This document shows positions 44,726 to 53,312 of a DNA stretch of 58,366 bases, piece after piece; position 1 is the stretch's first letter, and each line of letters opens with the position of its first letter. Where the stretch lies: positions 1-58,366 of the forward strand of contig JAFROL010000046.1 in assembly GCA_017429685.1 (NCBI GenBank), in the 5' to 3' direction. The notes under the pieces were generated by a model. It did no database searches, had not been told where the DNA came from, and saw nothing but the letters and a program-made list of their open reading frames with translations. The DNA is from Bacteroidales bacterium (lineage in GTDB: Bacteria > Bacteroidota > Bacteroidia > Bacteroidales > P3). The position numbers and the translations under genes were made by a program.

Positions 44726-47551
44726 TTATTTCTTTATTATTTTGTGCACCGCACCGTTGGTGCGAAGCATATAGACACCTTGAGGCAGATTGCTGATTTC
44801 GACAGTGTTTGCACCCTCGTGGAGGGTCATTGTCGAAACGGCGCGGCCATTGATGTCGAAGAGGATAGCCTCGACGCTTTCGCTGCCGCTCATAACGACG
44901 TTTACGCGCTCGCTAGCGGGGTTGGGATAGACGCTCAGGCTGATGCCATCGGCCATATCGATTGCCTCGACCTTCTGGTTGAGGACAGCTACACCGGCCA
45001 GGTCGAATCCCGACGAACCGCCCGGCGTGGGCCACGGGTCGTTGATGAGGCGGCCTTCGCTGTCGCGGGTGCCGTATTCGGGGTCAATGCTGCCCACCAC
45101 GTCGACAATGCGGACGTGGGTGATGTTGTTGATATCAAGGCCGGTGCTGTCGCGCAACTCATTGAGGTCAAACGGTGTGCCATAGCCCATACGGAACTTG
45201 CCAGCCAGATTGTTGATCATCGTCGGGTCGGTCGAACCGTTGCCGCCGGTCTGCACTTCGGTCTGCGTCAGAGAGACGGCGGGGAAGCGGACAAAACGCT
45301 CGCCGTCCGAGCTGACCTCGACGAAGGCCAGTTCGAGGAAGGCGTCGCCAAACGAGTTCTCATAGACGGCAAAATCGAAGCCTTCGCCATTGACGATGGG
45401 ACTGTCGAACGTCAGCGTGGCCCTGCCGGCATCGCCGAGGCTTACGACGGTAAGGTTGTCGCTCATATCGACGGGACCCACGGCCATCGAGTCGGCACCG
45501 TAGCTGGCGTAGGCGGCAGCAGTCGAAATGACCTGATAGCCGCGCTCGACGACGCAGCCCGTGGCCCAAGCCTTGATGGCAGCGCTGTTGGCGGCAATGG
45601 CATTGCAGCCCTCAGTACCCACGGCGCCGCAGAATGGACCGCTGACAATGGGTGCGCTGACGGGAAGCACAGGCATAGGATAGACATAGATATAGTTGTA
45701 GGCGCCCCAGTCTTCAACCCAAGCGCTGTCGACCAGAATGCCGGTGCTGCTTTCGGCCCACTTTTCAAAGTCGCCGTTGGCAAGTGGCTGGCTCATACCC
45801 ATATCCATCACGCCGTTGTTTGTACTGCCCCACCAGTTGGCGGGCAAGCGGCGCAGCGTGTCGCCGGCGACGGTGACAAAGAGGATGTCGTCGATGCCGT
45901 AGGTGCCGGGCACGATGCTGAAGCGCGGGTCGGCAGCTGCAATGTCGTTCAACATATCGCCGACGGTCTTGGTTCCGTCGAAGCGGTAGCCCCAAGCCAG
46001 AGCTCGCGTAGGCCAGTTGACGGCCAGAACAACCTCGTTCTGACCCTCGCCGACCCAGTACTGTATTTCGCTGGCAGCGATAGTGGCCTCGACAGGCAGC
46101 GGAACGCTTACGGGGCTGATTGTCATAGGATAGACATAGATGTAGTTCCAGTAACCGCCATAACTTTCAACCCAAACGCTGTCGACCAGAACGCCGGTGC
46201 TGCCATCGGCCCACTTCTCGAAGTCGCCGTCAGTAAGTGTCTGAGCCATACCCATATCCGTCACGCCGTTGTTGGTGCTGCCCCAGAAACTGGTGGCCAG
46301 GCGGCGCAGCGTGTCGCCGCTGTTGCAGACAAAGAGGATGTCGTCGATGCCGTATGCGCCAGGCACGATGCTCAGGCGCGGGTCGGCGGCGACTATGTCG
46401 TTCATCATATCGCCGACGGTCTTGGTGCCGTCGAAGCGGTAGCCCCAAGCCAGAGCCGTGTCGGGCCAGTTGACAGCCAGAACGACCTCATTCTGACCTT
46501 CGCCAACCCAGTACAGGATATCGCTGGCGGCGATGGTTGCCTCCTCGACTGTCGGGTCATTGCCGGGCACAGGCACCGGCGTGGGGGCCTTGATCCAAGC
46601 CTCCTGCAGAAAATAAGTACCAAGCGGGTCCCAGCCGATGGCCGAGTTCATATCGCCGTATTTGAAGACGTCGCCGTTGTGCATTGTCGAACCGGCACCA
46701 GCATCGGCACTGACACCGTTGAGGTTGGTCCACCAGAAGTTGTAGCCCACCGAGGGGTCAATAGGCGAAAGTCCAAGAGTGTCGCCATTATCGGTAACGA
46801 AGTGAATATCACCATTAAACGAGGGCGTTCCCACCGTCCAGAAGCGCGGGTCGGCGGCATCGATGGCGTCGATCATCGCCTGAGCCGTGGTAGAGCCGTT
46901 GAAGAGGTACCCCCAGGCAAAAGCCGTGTCGGGCTGGGCGAAGTTGACGATGAAGGCGGCGCTGTCGCTGCCCGAGCCAACCCAGAACAGGATGTCGCTG
47001 AAGGCGATAGTGGCGTCGACGGGGTCGGACGACGAGCCGCCGTTGGGGTCGCTGGCGGCCACTGCTGAGGTCATAGTAAAACTGCAACTGCTGCTGACTT
47101 CGATCAAATCGCCGTCGCTAACCGGTTGATTGCCATATGCATTCATAGCCCACGATCCGTTGAGGTAGTAGCACCATCCGTAGGAGGAACTGCCAGAAAC
47201 AAGGGTGCCGTCATTGTACGACACCTCGCCCATTAACGAGCTTGAGTAGGTATAGCTGAAACGGCTGTCGTGCGTGGCTATCGAGTCAATCAAGCCGAGG
47301 GCCGTGGTGTTGCCATTCCAATGGACGCCCCAAGCCAAGGCAAAGTTTCCGTTCGGATTATCATCCCAGCCAACAACAACAACTGCTGAATTGCTGCCGC
47401 TGCCAACCCAATACTGGACATCGGAAGCTGGAAAGCTTACACTCTTTGCACGGGCAATGTTTTTAATATGCCCGGCGTTGTTGCCCTCCTGGGCCGATGC
47501 GCCAAAGGCCATCACCAAGCCCAAAGTTAGAAAGATTAGTTTTTTTAGCAT
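44726..47551 (-). CDS. T9SS-secreted protein with four transcobalamin C-terminal-like domains
   Basis: The 941-residue protein has a signal peptide (1-20). Four related domains follow at about 45-160, 185-322, 343-478 and 492-630. Each starts with a strand such as DILYWVGEGQNEVVLAVNWP, continues with ALAWGYRFDGTKTVGDM and ends with a Trp/Asn-Gly turn plus a GD motif (YGWCYYLNGSWA..VSDGDLIEV; FWWTNLNGV..HNGDVFKYG). This matches the layout of the DUF4430/transcobalamin C-terminal family, which holds cobalamin in transcobalamins. A further beta domain (636-857) and a type-A T9SS domain (873-941, SVYPNPASERVNV) follow. A cobalamin riboswitch lies upstream. B12 binding is inferred. Confidence 0.75.
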   Translation of the reverse strand: MLKKLIFLTLGLVMAFGASAQEGNNAGHIKNIARAKSVSFPASDVQYWVGSGSNSAVVVVGWDDNPNGNFALAWGVHWNGNTTALGLIDSIATHDSRFSYTYSSSLMGEVSYNDGTLVSGSSSYGWCYYLNGSWAMNAYGNQPVSDGDLIEVSSSCSFTMTSAVAASDPNGGSSSDPVDATIAFSDILFWVGSGSDSAAFIVNFAQPDTAFAWGYLFNGSTTAQAMIDAIDAADPRFWTVGTPSFNGDIHFVTDNGDTLGLSPIDPSVGYNFWWTNLNGVSADAGAGSTMHNGDVFKYGDMNSAIGWDPLGTYFLQEAWIKAPTPVPVPGNDPTVEEATIAASDILYWVGEGQNEVVLAVNWPDTALAWGYRFDGTKTVGDMMNDIVAADPRLSIVPGAYGIDDILFVCNSGDTLRRLATSFWGSTNNGVTDMGMAQTLTDGDFEKWADGSTGVLVDSVWVESYGGYWNYIYVYPMTISPVSVPLPVEATIAASEIQYWVGEGQNEVVLAVNWPTRALAWGYRFDGTKTVGDMLNDIAAADPRFSIVPGTYGIDDILFVTVAGDTLRRLPANWWGSTNNGVMDMGMSQPLANGDFEKWAESSTGILVDSAWVEDWGAYNYIYVYPMPVLPVSAPIVSGPFCGAVGTEGCNAIAANSAAIKAWATGCVVERGYQVISTAAAYASYGADSMAVGPVDMSDNLTVVSLGDAGRATLTFDSPIVNGEGFDFAVYENSFGDAFLELAFVEVSSDGERFVRFPAVSLTQTEVQTGGNGSTDPTMINNLAGKFRMGYGTPFDLNELRDSTGLDINNITHVRIVDVVGSIDPEYGTRDSEGRLINDPWPTPGGSSGFDLAGVAVLNQKVEAIDMADGISLSVYPNPASERVNVVMSGSESVEAILFDINGRAVSTMTLHEGANTVEISNLPQGVYMLRTNGAVHKIIKK

Positions 47552-47640
47552 AACTGATACTGTTTTAAAATGTTAATACAATTATTCACACCATTCAGTA
47601 TCGGCGGCAAACAAAGGAAAGGGGGAACGATAACTCGGAG

Positions 47641-47660
47641 AAAAAACGGCACAACCTGCC
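47641..47660 (-). terminator. Candidate expression platform of the cobalamin riboswitch
   Basis: On the minus strand GGCA-GGTTG-TGCC is followed by GTTTTTT, a small intrinsic-terminator-like hairpin. Its 5' half (GGCAGGTT) is also complementary to the GACCTGCC at the 3' end of the aptamer, so the two can form an alternative pairing. The stem is short; this is inference. Confidence 0.35.
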
Positions 47661-47715
47661 TTCTGATTCCGATTTACCGGGCACTTTTTCCTCGAAAGCG
47701 GACCGATATTTTCAG

Positions 47716-47880
47716 ATTTGGCAGGTCTTCTGACTCGTTCTTTGCCCTTCAGCCTTCCCACGCACCTATGGCGATGCGCAGTGGCTAAAACGTTGAATGG
47801 CAAACTACTGAACTCACAGCAGCGGGACTGTTCAGGACTCTCACCTGATTCCCTTTTGACGCCCTTTCGGGCGACCAAAT
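47716..47880 (-). ncRNA. Cobalamin riboswitch aptamer
   Basis: On the minus strand, stem P1 is ATTTGG (47880-47875) with CCAAAT (47721-47716). Inside are GGGAATCAGGTGAGAGTCCT, ACAGTCCCGCTGCTGTGA, the B12-box core AGCCACTGC (47786-47778), GTGGGAAGGC, and the closing AGTCAGAAGACCTGCC. These are the conserved segments of cobalamin riboswitches, in order. It controls the gene starting at 47551; the opposite-strand genes from 48242 are not in its transcript. Confidence 0.93.
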
Positions 47881-47886
47881 CGACTG

Positions 47887-47917
47887 CAAAAGTACATACT
47901 TTTTCCAATATGGCAAA
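47887..47917 (-). promoter_or_regulatory. Promoter of the riboswitch transcript
   Basis: Minus-strand TTTG (47917-47914) and TACTTTTG (47894-47887), 19 bases apart. Transcription would start within a few bases of P1, so the aptamer opens the RNA. Confidence 0.7.
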
Positions 47918-48056
47918 AAAAATCTCTCCGACCCGTGTGCAAAACTTCATTTGCATTCCGAAAGCACACCCCCGGCAAACGGCCACCAGGAACGGCAGGA
48001 CAAGCCAACGCCCCCACCCACCGACCGGCATCGTATTTTCGCACTTCGTTTTTATG

Positions 48057-48107
48057 CAGTTCTTATATCGTTCTTATATCGGGAATATAAGAACGATATA
48101 AGAACTG
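48057..48107. repeat. Dispersed palindromic element, full copy
   Basis: Perfect 23-base arms (48057-48079 and 48085-48107) flank the loop CGGGA, with the same two TTCTTATAT units per arm and the right flank GAACGATGGGCAAAAAGGCG. It lies between divergent transcripts. Confidence 0.9.
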
Positions 48108-48241
48108 AATCCGAACGATGGGCAAAAAGGCGGTGCCGGTGGCAGCCATTCCGCACCCGCTGCCGACGCGCGCGCAACATTATATATTACGGCACAATAT
48201 TTCAATCCAATCGTCGTTAAAAGTGACAAAACAAGGGACCA

Positions 48242-49453
48242 ATGACTTATAAAAGTATTTTTGTCGACGGAACGCTTTGCGACATCAGCGTCGAAAACGG
48301 AGCAATCAGCGCCATCGAGCCTTTGGCCGAAAACGTTATCAGAGAGCGACTTGCCTCTGGCGAAGAATGTCGCTATGCCATTCCGGGCCTGGCCAATATG
48401 CACACCCATTCGGCGATGACACTGCTGCGCAGCGCCGGAAGCGGCCTACCCCTGCAGCGCTGGCTTGGCGAGGCCATCTTCCCCCGCGAGGCGCAGCTCA
48501 CACCCGAGCTCATCCACCGTGGCGCCCTCGACGCCTGCCAGGAGATGAGGCAAAGCGGCACGACGGCTTTCAACGATATGTATTTCAGCATCGAAAGCAC
48601 CATCCGCGCCGCACGCGAAACGGGACTCGATGCCAACATTGCCCTTTCGGTGACTGACGGCGATTTCGACAAAGGACCCTTTGTGTCGCAGTTTCTGGAA
48701 ACAGCGGCCAAAATGGCCGAAAGCGACGACCACAGGCAGCGCATCACCCTTTCCATCGCCCCCCACGCCATATACACCGTGTCGGGACCCCACCTGCAAT
48801 ACCTGGCCGACTTCGCTGCCGAGCACAAGACATTGTTCCACATCCATTTGTCCGAAACACGCAAAGAGCGCGAGGACTGCATCAGCCAGCACGGCGTGCC
48901 GCCCGTGGTCTACCTGCAGCGGCTGGGAGTCCTGGACCGCGTCGGCAGCCACTTCATAGGCGCCCACGCGCTGTGGCTCGACCCGACTGAAATACAGATT
49001 CTTGGAGAATATGGTGCCAGCGTGGTACACTGTCCCAACTCGAACCTGAAACTCGGCTCGGGCTGCCGATTCCTCTACACCGAGTTGCGCGATGCCGGCG
49101 TCAATGTCTGTCTGGGCACCGACGGATGCGCCTCGAGCGACAACCTGGATATGATCGAGGCTATGAAAGTGATGTCGCTGCTGCAAAAAGGCACCCGCTG
49201 CGACCCTTCGGTGCTGCCAGCCGACGAGGTGCTGAAGGTTGCATCGGCCAACGGCCGCAGAGCCCTGGGCCTGCCCGACGGCAACATCAAGGTAGGCAAC
49301 AAAGCCAACTTCTTTCTTGTAGATATCAACAACCGCTATTTCAAAGGATTGGACCTACTTACTTCAACCTCTGCTAAAAGGCATATCGATTTCCTTAACC
49401 GCCTGATTTACGCCGCCGGCAATGCCGTAGTCAGCGAAACCGTAACACAATGA
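48242..49453 (+). CDS. MtaD/SsnA-like amidohydrolase (probable 5'-methylthioadenosine/S-adenosylhomocysteine deaminase)
   Basis: The 403-residue metal-dependent hydrolase belongs to the ATZ/TRZ/MtaD branch, which deaminates methylthioadenosine, S-adenosylhomocysteine or related purines. Metal ligands are H54 and H56 (ANMHTHSAMT), H202 in HIHLSETRKER, and D294 in LGTDGCASSDN. H242 in GAHALWLD and GVPPVVYLQRLGVLD are also typical. Its stop overlaps the start of the next gene by four bases, so substrate uptake and deamination may be linked. The exact substrate is not defined. Confidence 0.85.
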   Translation: MTYKSIFVDGTLCDISVENGAISAIEPLAENVIRERLASGEECRYAIPGLANMHTHSAMTLLRSAGSGLPLQRWLGEAIFPREAQLTPELIHRGALDACQEMRQSGTTAFNDMYFSIESTIRAARETGLDANIALSVTDGDFDKGPFVSQFLETAAKMAESDDHRQRITLSIAPHAIYTVSGPHLQYLADFAAEHKTLFHIHLSETRKEREDCISQHGVPPVVYLQRLGVLDRVGSHFIGAHALWLDPTEIQILGEYGASVVHCPNSNLKLGSGCRFLYTELRDAGVNVCLGTDGCASSDNLDMIEAMKVMSLLQKGTRCDPSVLPADEVLKVASANGRRALGLPDGNIKVGNKANFFLVDINNRYFKGLDLLTSTSAKRHIDFLNRLIYAAGNAVVSETVTQ

Positions 49454-51108
49454 AAACAAGAATCATATATTATATTTTAGCCGCGACAATGTGCGTTGCC
49501 GCTACTGCCTGCCGACGAAGCAGCGAAGGCGACGGCAAAGCCATTTTCCGATACAACGAATCGGCTGGCATCGCCACCCTCGACCCAGCCTATGCCAAAG
49601 ACCAGGCGCTGATATGGGCCACCTCGCAGCTGTTCAATGGTTTGGTGCGGCTCGACACAAACCTGAACGTGGAGCCCTGCATCGCCAAACGATGGACGAT
49701 AACTCCCGACGGACTGACATACACCTTCACTTTAAGAGACGATGTCTATTTTCATAAGAATCCGCTATTTAATACCGACGATTCTACACGCAAAGTTGTC
49801 GCCGCCGACTTCCTTTACTCGCTCAACCGCATACTCGACCCCGATGTGGCTTCGCCCGGACTGTGGATATTTGCCAACGTGGCCGACAATGGTTTTGAAG
49901 CCCCCGACGACACCACTTTCATCGTTCGCCTGAAGGAGCCCTTTGCGCCGATGCTGTCGCTGCTTTCGATGCCCTATTGCAGTGTCGTTCCGCGCGAAGT
50001 GGTGGAGCACTATGGCACCGACTTCCGCAGCCACCCCGTCGGCACGGGGCCGTTCCGTTTCCAGTATTGGAAGGAGGGTGTGAAACTAGTTATGCGCCGC
50101 AACGACAACTATTTCGAGCACGATGCCGAAGGGCGTCCCCTGCCCTATATCGACGCCGTGGCAGTCACGTTCATCATCGACAAACAGACTGCTTTTCTGG
50201 AGTTTGTGAAAGGGAATCTGGATTTTATGAACTCGCTCGACGCATCGTACAAGGACGAAATCCTGACGCGCACCGGACAGCTCAAGGCCAAATATGCCGA
50301 CCGTATCGATATGGTTTCCATACCGTTCCTGAACACCGAATACCTGGGCTTCAATATGGACGTATTCCAGCAGGAGTTGTCGAAAGAGTCGGGCAAAACG
50401 ATCGGAGCCAACGAAGCCCGCCTGGTGCGCCAAGCCATCAGCTACGGCTTCGACCGGGCCAAGATGATGAAATATATGCGCAACAACGTCGGTCGGCCAG
50501 GATGCAAAGGTATGATTCCCTGCGGATTGCCAGGCTACGACAGCACTGCCGGCTATGGCTACGACTACGACCCCGAACGGGCGCGGCGCCTGCTGGCCGA
50601 AGCCGGTTTTGCCGATGGCAAAGGACTGCCGCCCATCCGATTGGCCACAACGAGCAGCTATCTCGACCTGTGCAAATACATACAGCAGCAGTTATCGCTG
50701 ATAGGCATTGACATAAAGCTCGACGTGAATCCGCCTGCCGCCCTCCGCGAGCAGATGGCGCAGGGCAAGTCGCCTTGGTTCCGAGGCTCGTGGATTGCCG
50801 ACTATCCCGATGCCGAGAACTATATGACGCTGTTTTTCAGCCCCAACCATTCGCCTGCTGGTCCCAACTACACGCACTTCACCTCGCCGCGCGTCGACCG
50901 ACTGTACCGCGCGGCCGTTCGCGAGCCCGACGATGCCCGTCGGCGTCAGCTATGCCGGCAGATTGACTCGCTGGTGATGGAGGAAGCCCCCGTTATAGTG
51001 CTCTACTACGACCAGATTCTGCACTTTACGCACAAGAACATCCGCGGACTACGCACCAATGCTATGAACGCACTGGACTTGAGGAAATTAAAAAAAATTA
51101 AAAATTAA
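49450..51108 (+). CDS. Family 5 extracellular solute-binding lipoprotein (peptide/nickel type)
   Basis: The 552-residue protein has a lipobox with C21 (VAATAC). It shows the OppA/DppA fold: NESAGIATLDPAYAKDQAL at the N-terminus, RWTITPDGLTYTFTLRDDVYFH, GTGPFRFQYW and the C-terminal WIADYPDAENYMTLFFSPN. It binds oligopeptides or other small solutes for an ABC transporter, whose permease and ATPase genes are not adjacent. Translation is coupled to the upstream deaminase (ATGA). Confidence 0.9.
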   Translation: MKTRIIYYILAATMCVAATACRRSSEGDGKAIFRYNESAGIATLDPAYAKDQALIWATSQLFNGLVRLDTNLNVEPCIAKRWTITPDGLTYTFTLRDDVYFHKNPLFNTDDSTRKVVAADFLYSLNRILDPDVASPGLWIFANVADNGFEAPDDTTFIVRLKEPFAPMLSLLSMPYCSVVPREVVEHYGTDFRSHPVGTGPFRFQYWKEGVKLVMRRNDNYFEHDAEGRPLPYIDAVAVTFIIDKQTAFLEFVKGNLDFMNSLDASYKDEILTRTGQLKAKYADRIDMVSIPFLNTEYLGFNMDVFQQELSKESGKTIGANEARLVRQAISYGFDRAKMMKYMRNNVGRPGCKGMIPCGLPGYDSTAGYGYDYDPERARRLLAEAGFADGKGLPPIRLATTSSYLDLCKYIQQQLSLIGIDIKLDVNPPAALREQMAQGKSPWFRGSWIADYPDAENYMTLFFSPNHSPAGPNYTHFTSPRVDRLYRAAVREPDDARRRQLCRQIDSLVMEEAPVIVLYYDQILHFTHKNIRGLRTNAMNALDLRKLKKIKN

Positions 51109-51124
51109 AACTTAAAAATTAAAA

Positions 51125-51200
51125 TCACTCGGGTATGGTGACCTGTAAACAGTGACCAGTGACACGAACGCGCTCGTATCACAGGTCACAAGTCACTCAC
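51125..51200. repeat. Intergenic inverted 7-mer module
   Basis: AACAGTGACCAGTGACACG and its inverted form CGTATCACAGGTCACAAGTC flank the core AACGCG. It lies between convergent genes and shares 19 identical bases with codons of the lipoprotein gene at 15.1 kb. AATTATTAATT tracts lie on both sides. Confidence 0.75.
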
Positions 51201-51240
51201 CCCAACAGATATTAATTATTAATTATTAATTTTTAATTAT

Positions 51241-52194
51241 TCAAAGGCAGCTGAACGAGTCGATCAGGCCTACAACCTGCTTGTTGGCATCGGTCACAAC
51301 GAGGGTATGGATGCTGTTGCGACGCATAATCTCCGATGCATCCGAGAGGCGCGCCTGCGAATCGATTGTCTTGGGGTTGCGACTCATTATCTCGCTAACA
51401 GACAGCGAAAAGAATCGCTCTTGATAGTTTTGCATAGCCCTACGCACATCGCCGTCGGTAACAACGCCGACCATTCGGCCCTGATCAATAACGATGGCAA
51501 ATCCCTGCTTGGCACGGCTTATTTCGATGATTGTGTCGCTCACCTTGTCGGTGGGCTTCACGATGGGCAGGTTGGTGGAAATCATAAAATCCTCAACGCG
51601 CGAAAGCAGTCGTTTGCCCAGGCTTCCGCCGGGGTGGTACTTGGCGAAGTCGCTTTCCTTGAAATTGCGCCGTTTGATGAGGGCACAGGCCAATGCGTCG
51701 CCCATTGCCAAGGTGGCCGTGGTCGACGACGTGGGCGCCAGGCCGAGGGGGTCGGCCTCGTGGTCGACCGATATGTCGAGATGGCACACCGAAAGGCGCG
51801 CCAGCGGCGACCGCGCATTGCTGCTGACACCAATAATGGGTATGCCGCGGCGATGCAGAAGTGGCAGAAAACGAAGCAGTTCCTCGGTCATTCCGCTATA
51901 GGAGATGGCCATAACGAGGTCGCCTTCCTGAATCATACCCAGGTCGCCGTGGTAGGCGTCGAGCGGGTTGACGAAGAACGACGGGGTGCCGGTACTGGCC
52001 ATCGTGGCAGCAATCTTGTGGCCGATATGGCCCGATTTGCCGACACCGGTAATGATGAATTTTCCTTTGCAGTTGTATATCATCTCGACAGCCTGGACGA
52101 AAGAATGGTCCAGACGAGGCACGAGGTCGCTAATGGCCTGAGCCTCATCGAGCAAACAACGTTGCCCAACTTCTATTATATTGGAATCAGTCAT
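51241..52194 (-). CDS. kdsD: D-arabinose 5-phosphate isomerase
   Basis: The 317-residue enzyme makes arabinose 5-phosphate, the precursor of Kdo in lipopolysaccharide. The SIS domain (about 20-180) has the phosphate site GVGKSGHIGHKIAATMASTG and the active-site HGDLGMI. Two CBS domains follow (about 205-317, MVGVVTDGDVRRAM and HTLVVTDANKQVVGLI). It is transcribed in the same direction as the next Kdo gene upstream. Confidence 0.94.
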   Translation of the reverse strand: MTDSNIIEVGQRCLLDEAQAISDLVPRLDHSFVQAVEMIYNCKGKFIITGVGKSGHIGHKIAATMASTGTPSFFVNPLDAYHGDLGMIQEGDLVMAISYSGMTEELLRFLPLLHRRGIPIIGVSSNARSPLARLSVCHLDISVDHEADPLGLAPTSSTTATLAMGDALACALIKRRNFKESDFAKYHPGGSLGKRLLSRVEDFMISTNLPIVKPTDKVSDTIIEISRAKQGFAIVIDQGRMVGVVTDGDVRRAMQNYQERFFSLSVSEIMSRNPKTIDSQARLSDASEIMRRNSIHTLVVTDANKQVVGLIDSFSCL

Positions 52195-52204
52195 TTAATG
52201 GGGT

Positions 52205-52302
52205 TGGTTGAAAGTTGAGAGTTGAATGTTAGTTATTGCGTTATGTGTTAGTGCGTTGGTAGCTGGCGCGTTCGTATCACAGGTCACTATTCACTGGTCA
52301 CT
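52205..52302. repeat. Intergenic repeat module, reverse orientation
   Basis: Heptamer TTGAAAGTTGAGAGTTGAAT, octamers GTTATTGCGTTATGTG, the core GCGCGTTCGTATCACAG and TCACTGGTCACTC. It runs with the minus-strand Kdo genes. Confidence 0.7.
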
Positions 52303-53074
52303 CTTTAACAATGCTCGTCAGTACGTTTTCGAGGTCGGTAAGACGGAGCATATTGGGCCCATCGCTTTTGGCCTCGTCAGGATTGGGATGCACCTCGAAG
52401 AAATAGCCCGTGGCGCCAAAAGCTTTGGCTGCCAAGGCCATAGCGGGCACAAACTGGCGATCGCCACCCGTCTTGCCTCCCGCAGCGCCAGGGCGCTGCA
52501 CGGAATGGGTACAATCCATTATCACCGTCGGTGTAAAGCGCTTCATATCAGCTATGTTACGGAAATCGACGACGAGGTTGTTATAGCCATACACGTTGCC
52601 GCGTTCGGTGAGCCAAATGTCGTCGTTGCCACTTTCGCGGACTTTCTGGACGGGGAACTCCATATCCAAACCGCTGAGGAACTGTGCCTTCTTGATGTTG
52701 ACGGTCTTGCCCGTCTGCGCTGCAGCCACCAGCAGGTCGGTCTGGCGGCAGAGGAAAGCAGGGATTTGTATCACATCCACCACTTCGCCAACAGCTTTGG
52801 CCTGCCAGCTTTCGTGGATGTCGGTCAGCAAGCGTAGTCCGTAACGGCTCTTGATGTCGGCAAGCATCTGCAGTCCCCTGTCCAGTCCCGGACCGCGGAA
52901 CGAGCTGATACTGGTGCGGTTAGCCTTATCAAACGACGATTTGAAGATGATGTCGACACCAAACTTTTTGTTCAGCCTGACAAGTTCTTCCGCCACCTGG
53001 CAAAGGCATTCCATCGATTCGATCACGCAAGGGCCTGCTATTATAACGGGTTTCATTTCTTTCTGATTTGTCAA
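52298..53074 (-). CDS. kdsA: 3-deoxy-8-phosphooctulonate synthase
   Basis: The 258-residue TIM-barrel enzyme condenses phosphoenolpyruvate with arabinose 5-phosphate to Kdo 8-phosphate. Motifs seen are IIAGPCVIES, KSSFDKANRTSISSFRGPG, LLTDIHE, IPAFLCRQTDLL and MDCTHSVQRPG. Length fits the non-metal/metal KdsA families. Its product of reaction depends on kdsD next to it, so the pair supplies lipid A core synthesis. Confidence 0.96.
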   Translation of the reverse strand: MTNQKEMKPVIIAGPCVIESMECLCQVAEELVRLNKKFGVDIIFKSSFDKANRTSISSFRGPGLDRGLQMLADIKSRYGLRLLTDIHESWQAKAVGEVVDVIQIPAFLCRQTDLLVAAAQTGKTVNIKKAQFLSGLDMEFPVQKVRESGNDDIWLTERGNVYGYNNLVVDFRNIADMKRFTPTVIMDCTHSVQRPGAAGGKTGGDRQFVPAMALAAKAFGATGYFFEVHPNPDEAKSDGPNMLRLTDLENVLTSIVKE

Positions 53075-53261
53075 GTTATATTATCTATCGGGTCTTTGCT
53101 GGCGACGACAGCACTGCACACTACATAAATCGTTTATATTTCATCGTTTTATTCGTCACGTCGCAAAGGACAATTATTTTGCAAATATACGCACTTTTCC
53201 AAAAAAAATTGTACGAAGGGGAAAAATATTTGACTTTTTAAGCCCGAAAGTTGTTTTTAAT

Positions 53262-53292
53262 TTTGCCGTATCGGAAATTATATATATTTTTG
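53262..53292 (+). promoter_or_regulatory. Promoter of the 53.3 kb lipoprotein gene
   Basis: TTTG at 53262-53265 and TATTTTTG at 53285-53292 with 19 bases between; the start codon is 20 bases further on. Confidence 0.65.
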
Positions 53293-53312
53293 TATCTTTA
53301 AAAAGAGAGCAG

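Noticed and set aside
48242-51108. Deaminase and peptide-binding genes as part of the B12 regulon
   Set aside because: The riboswitch lies on the opposite strand and its transcript runs away from these genes.
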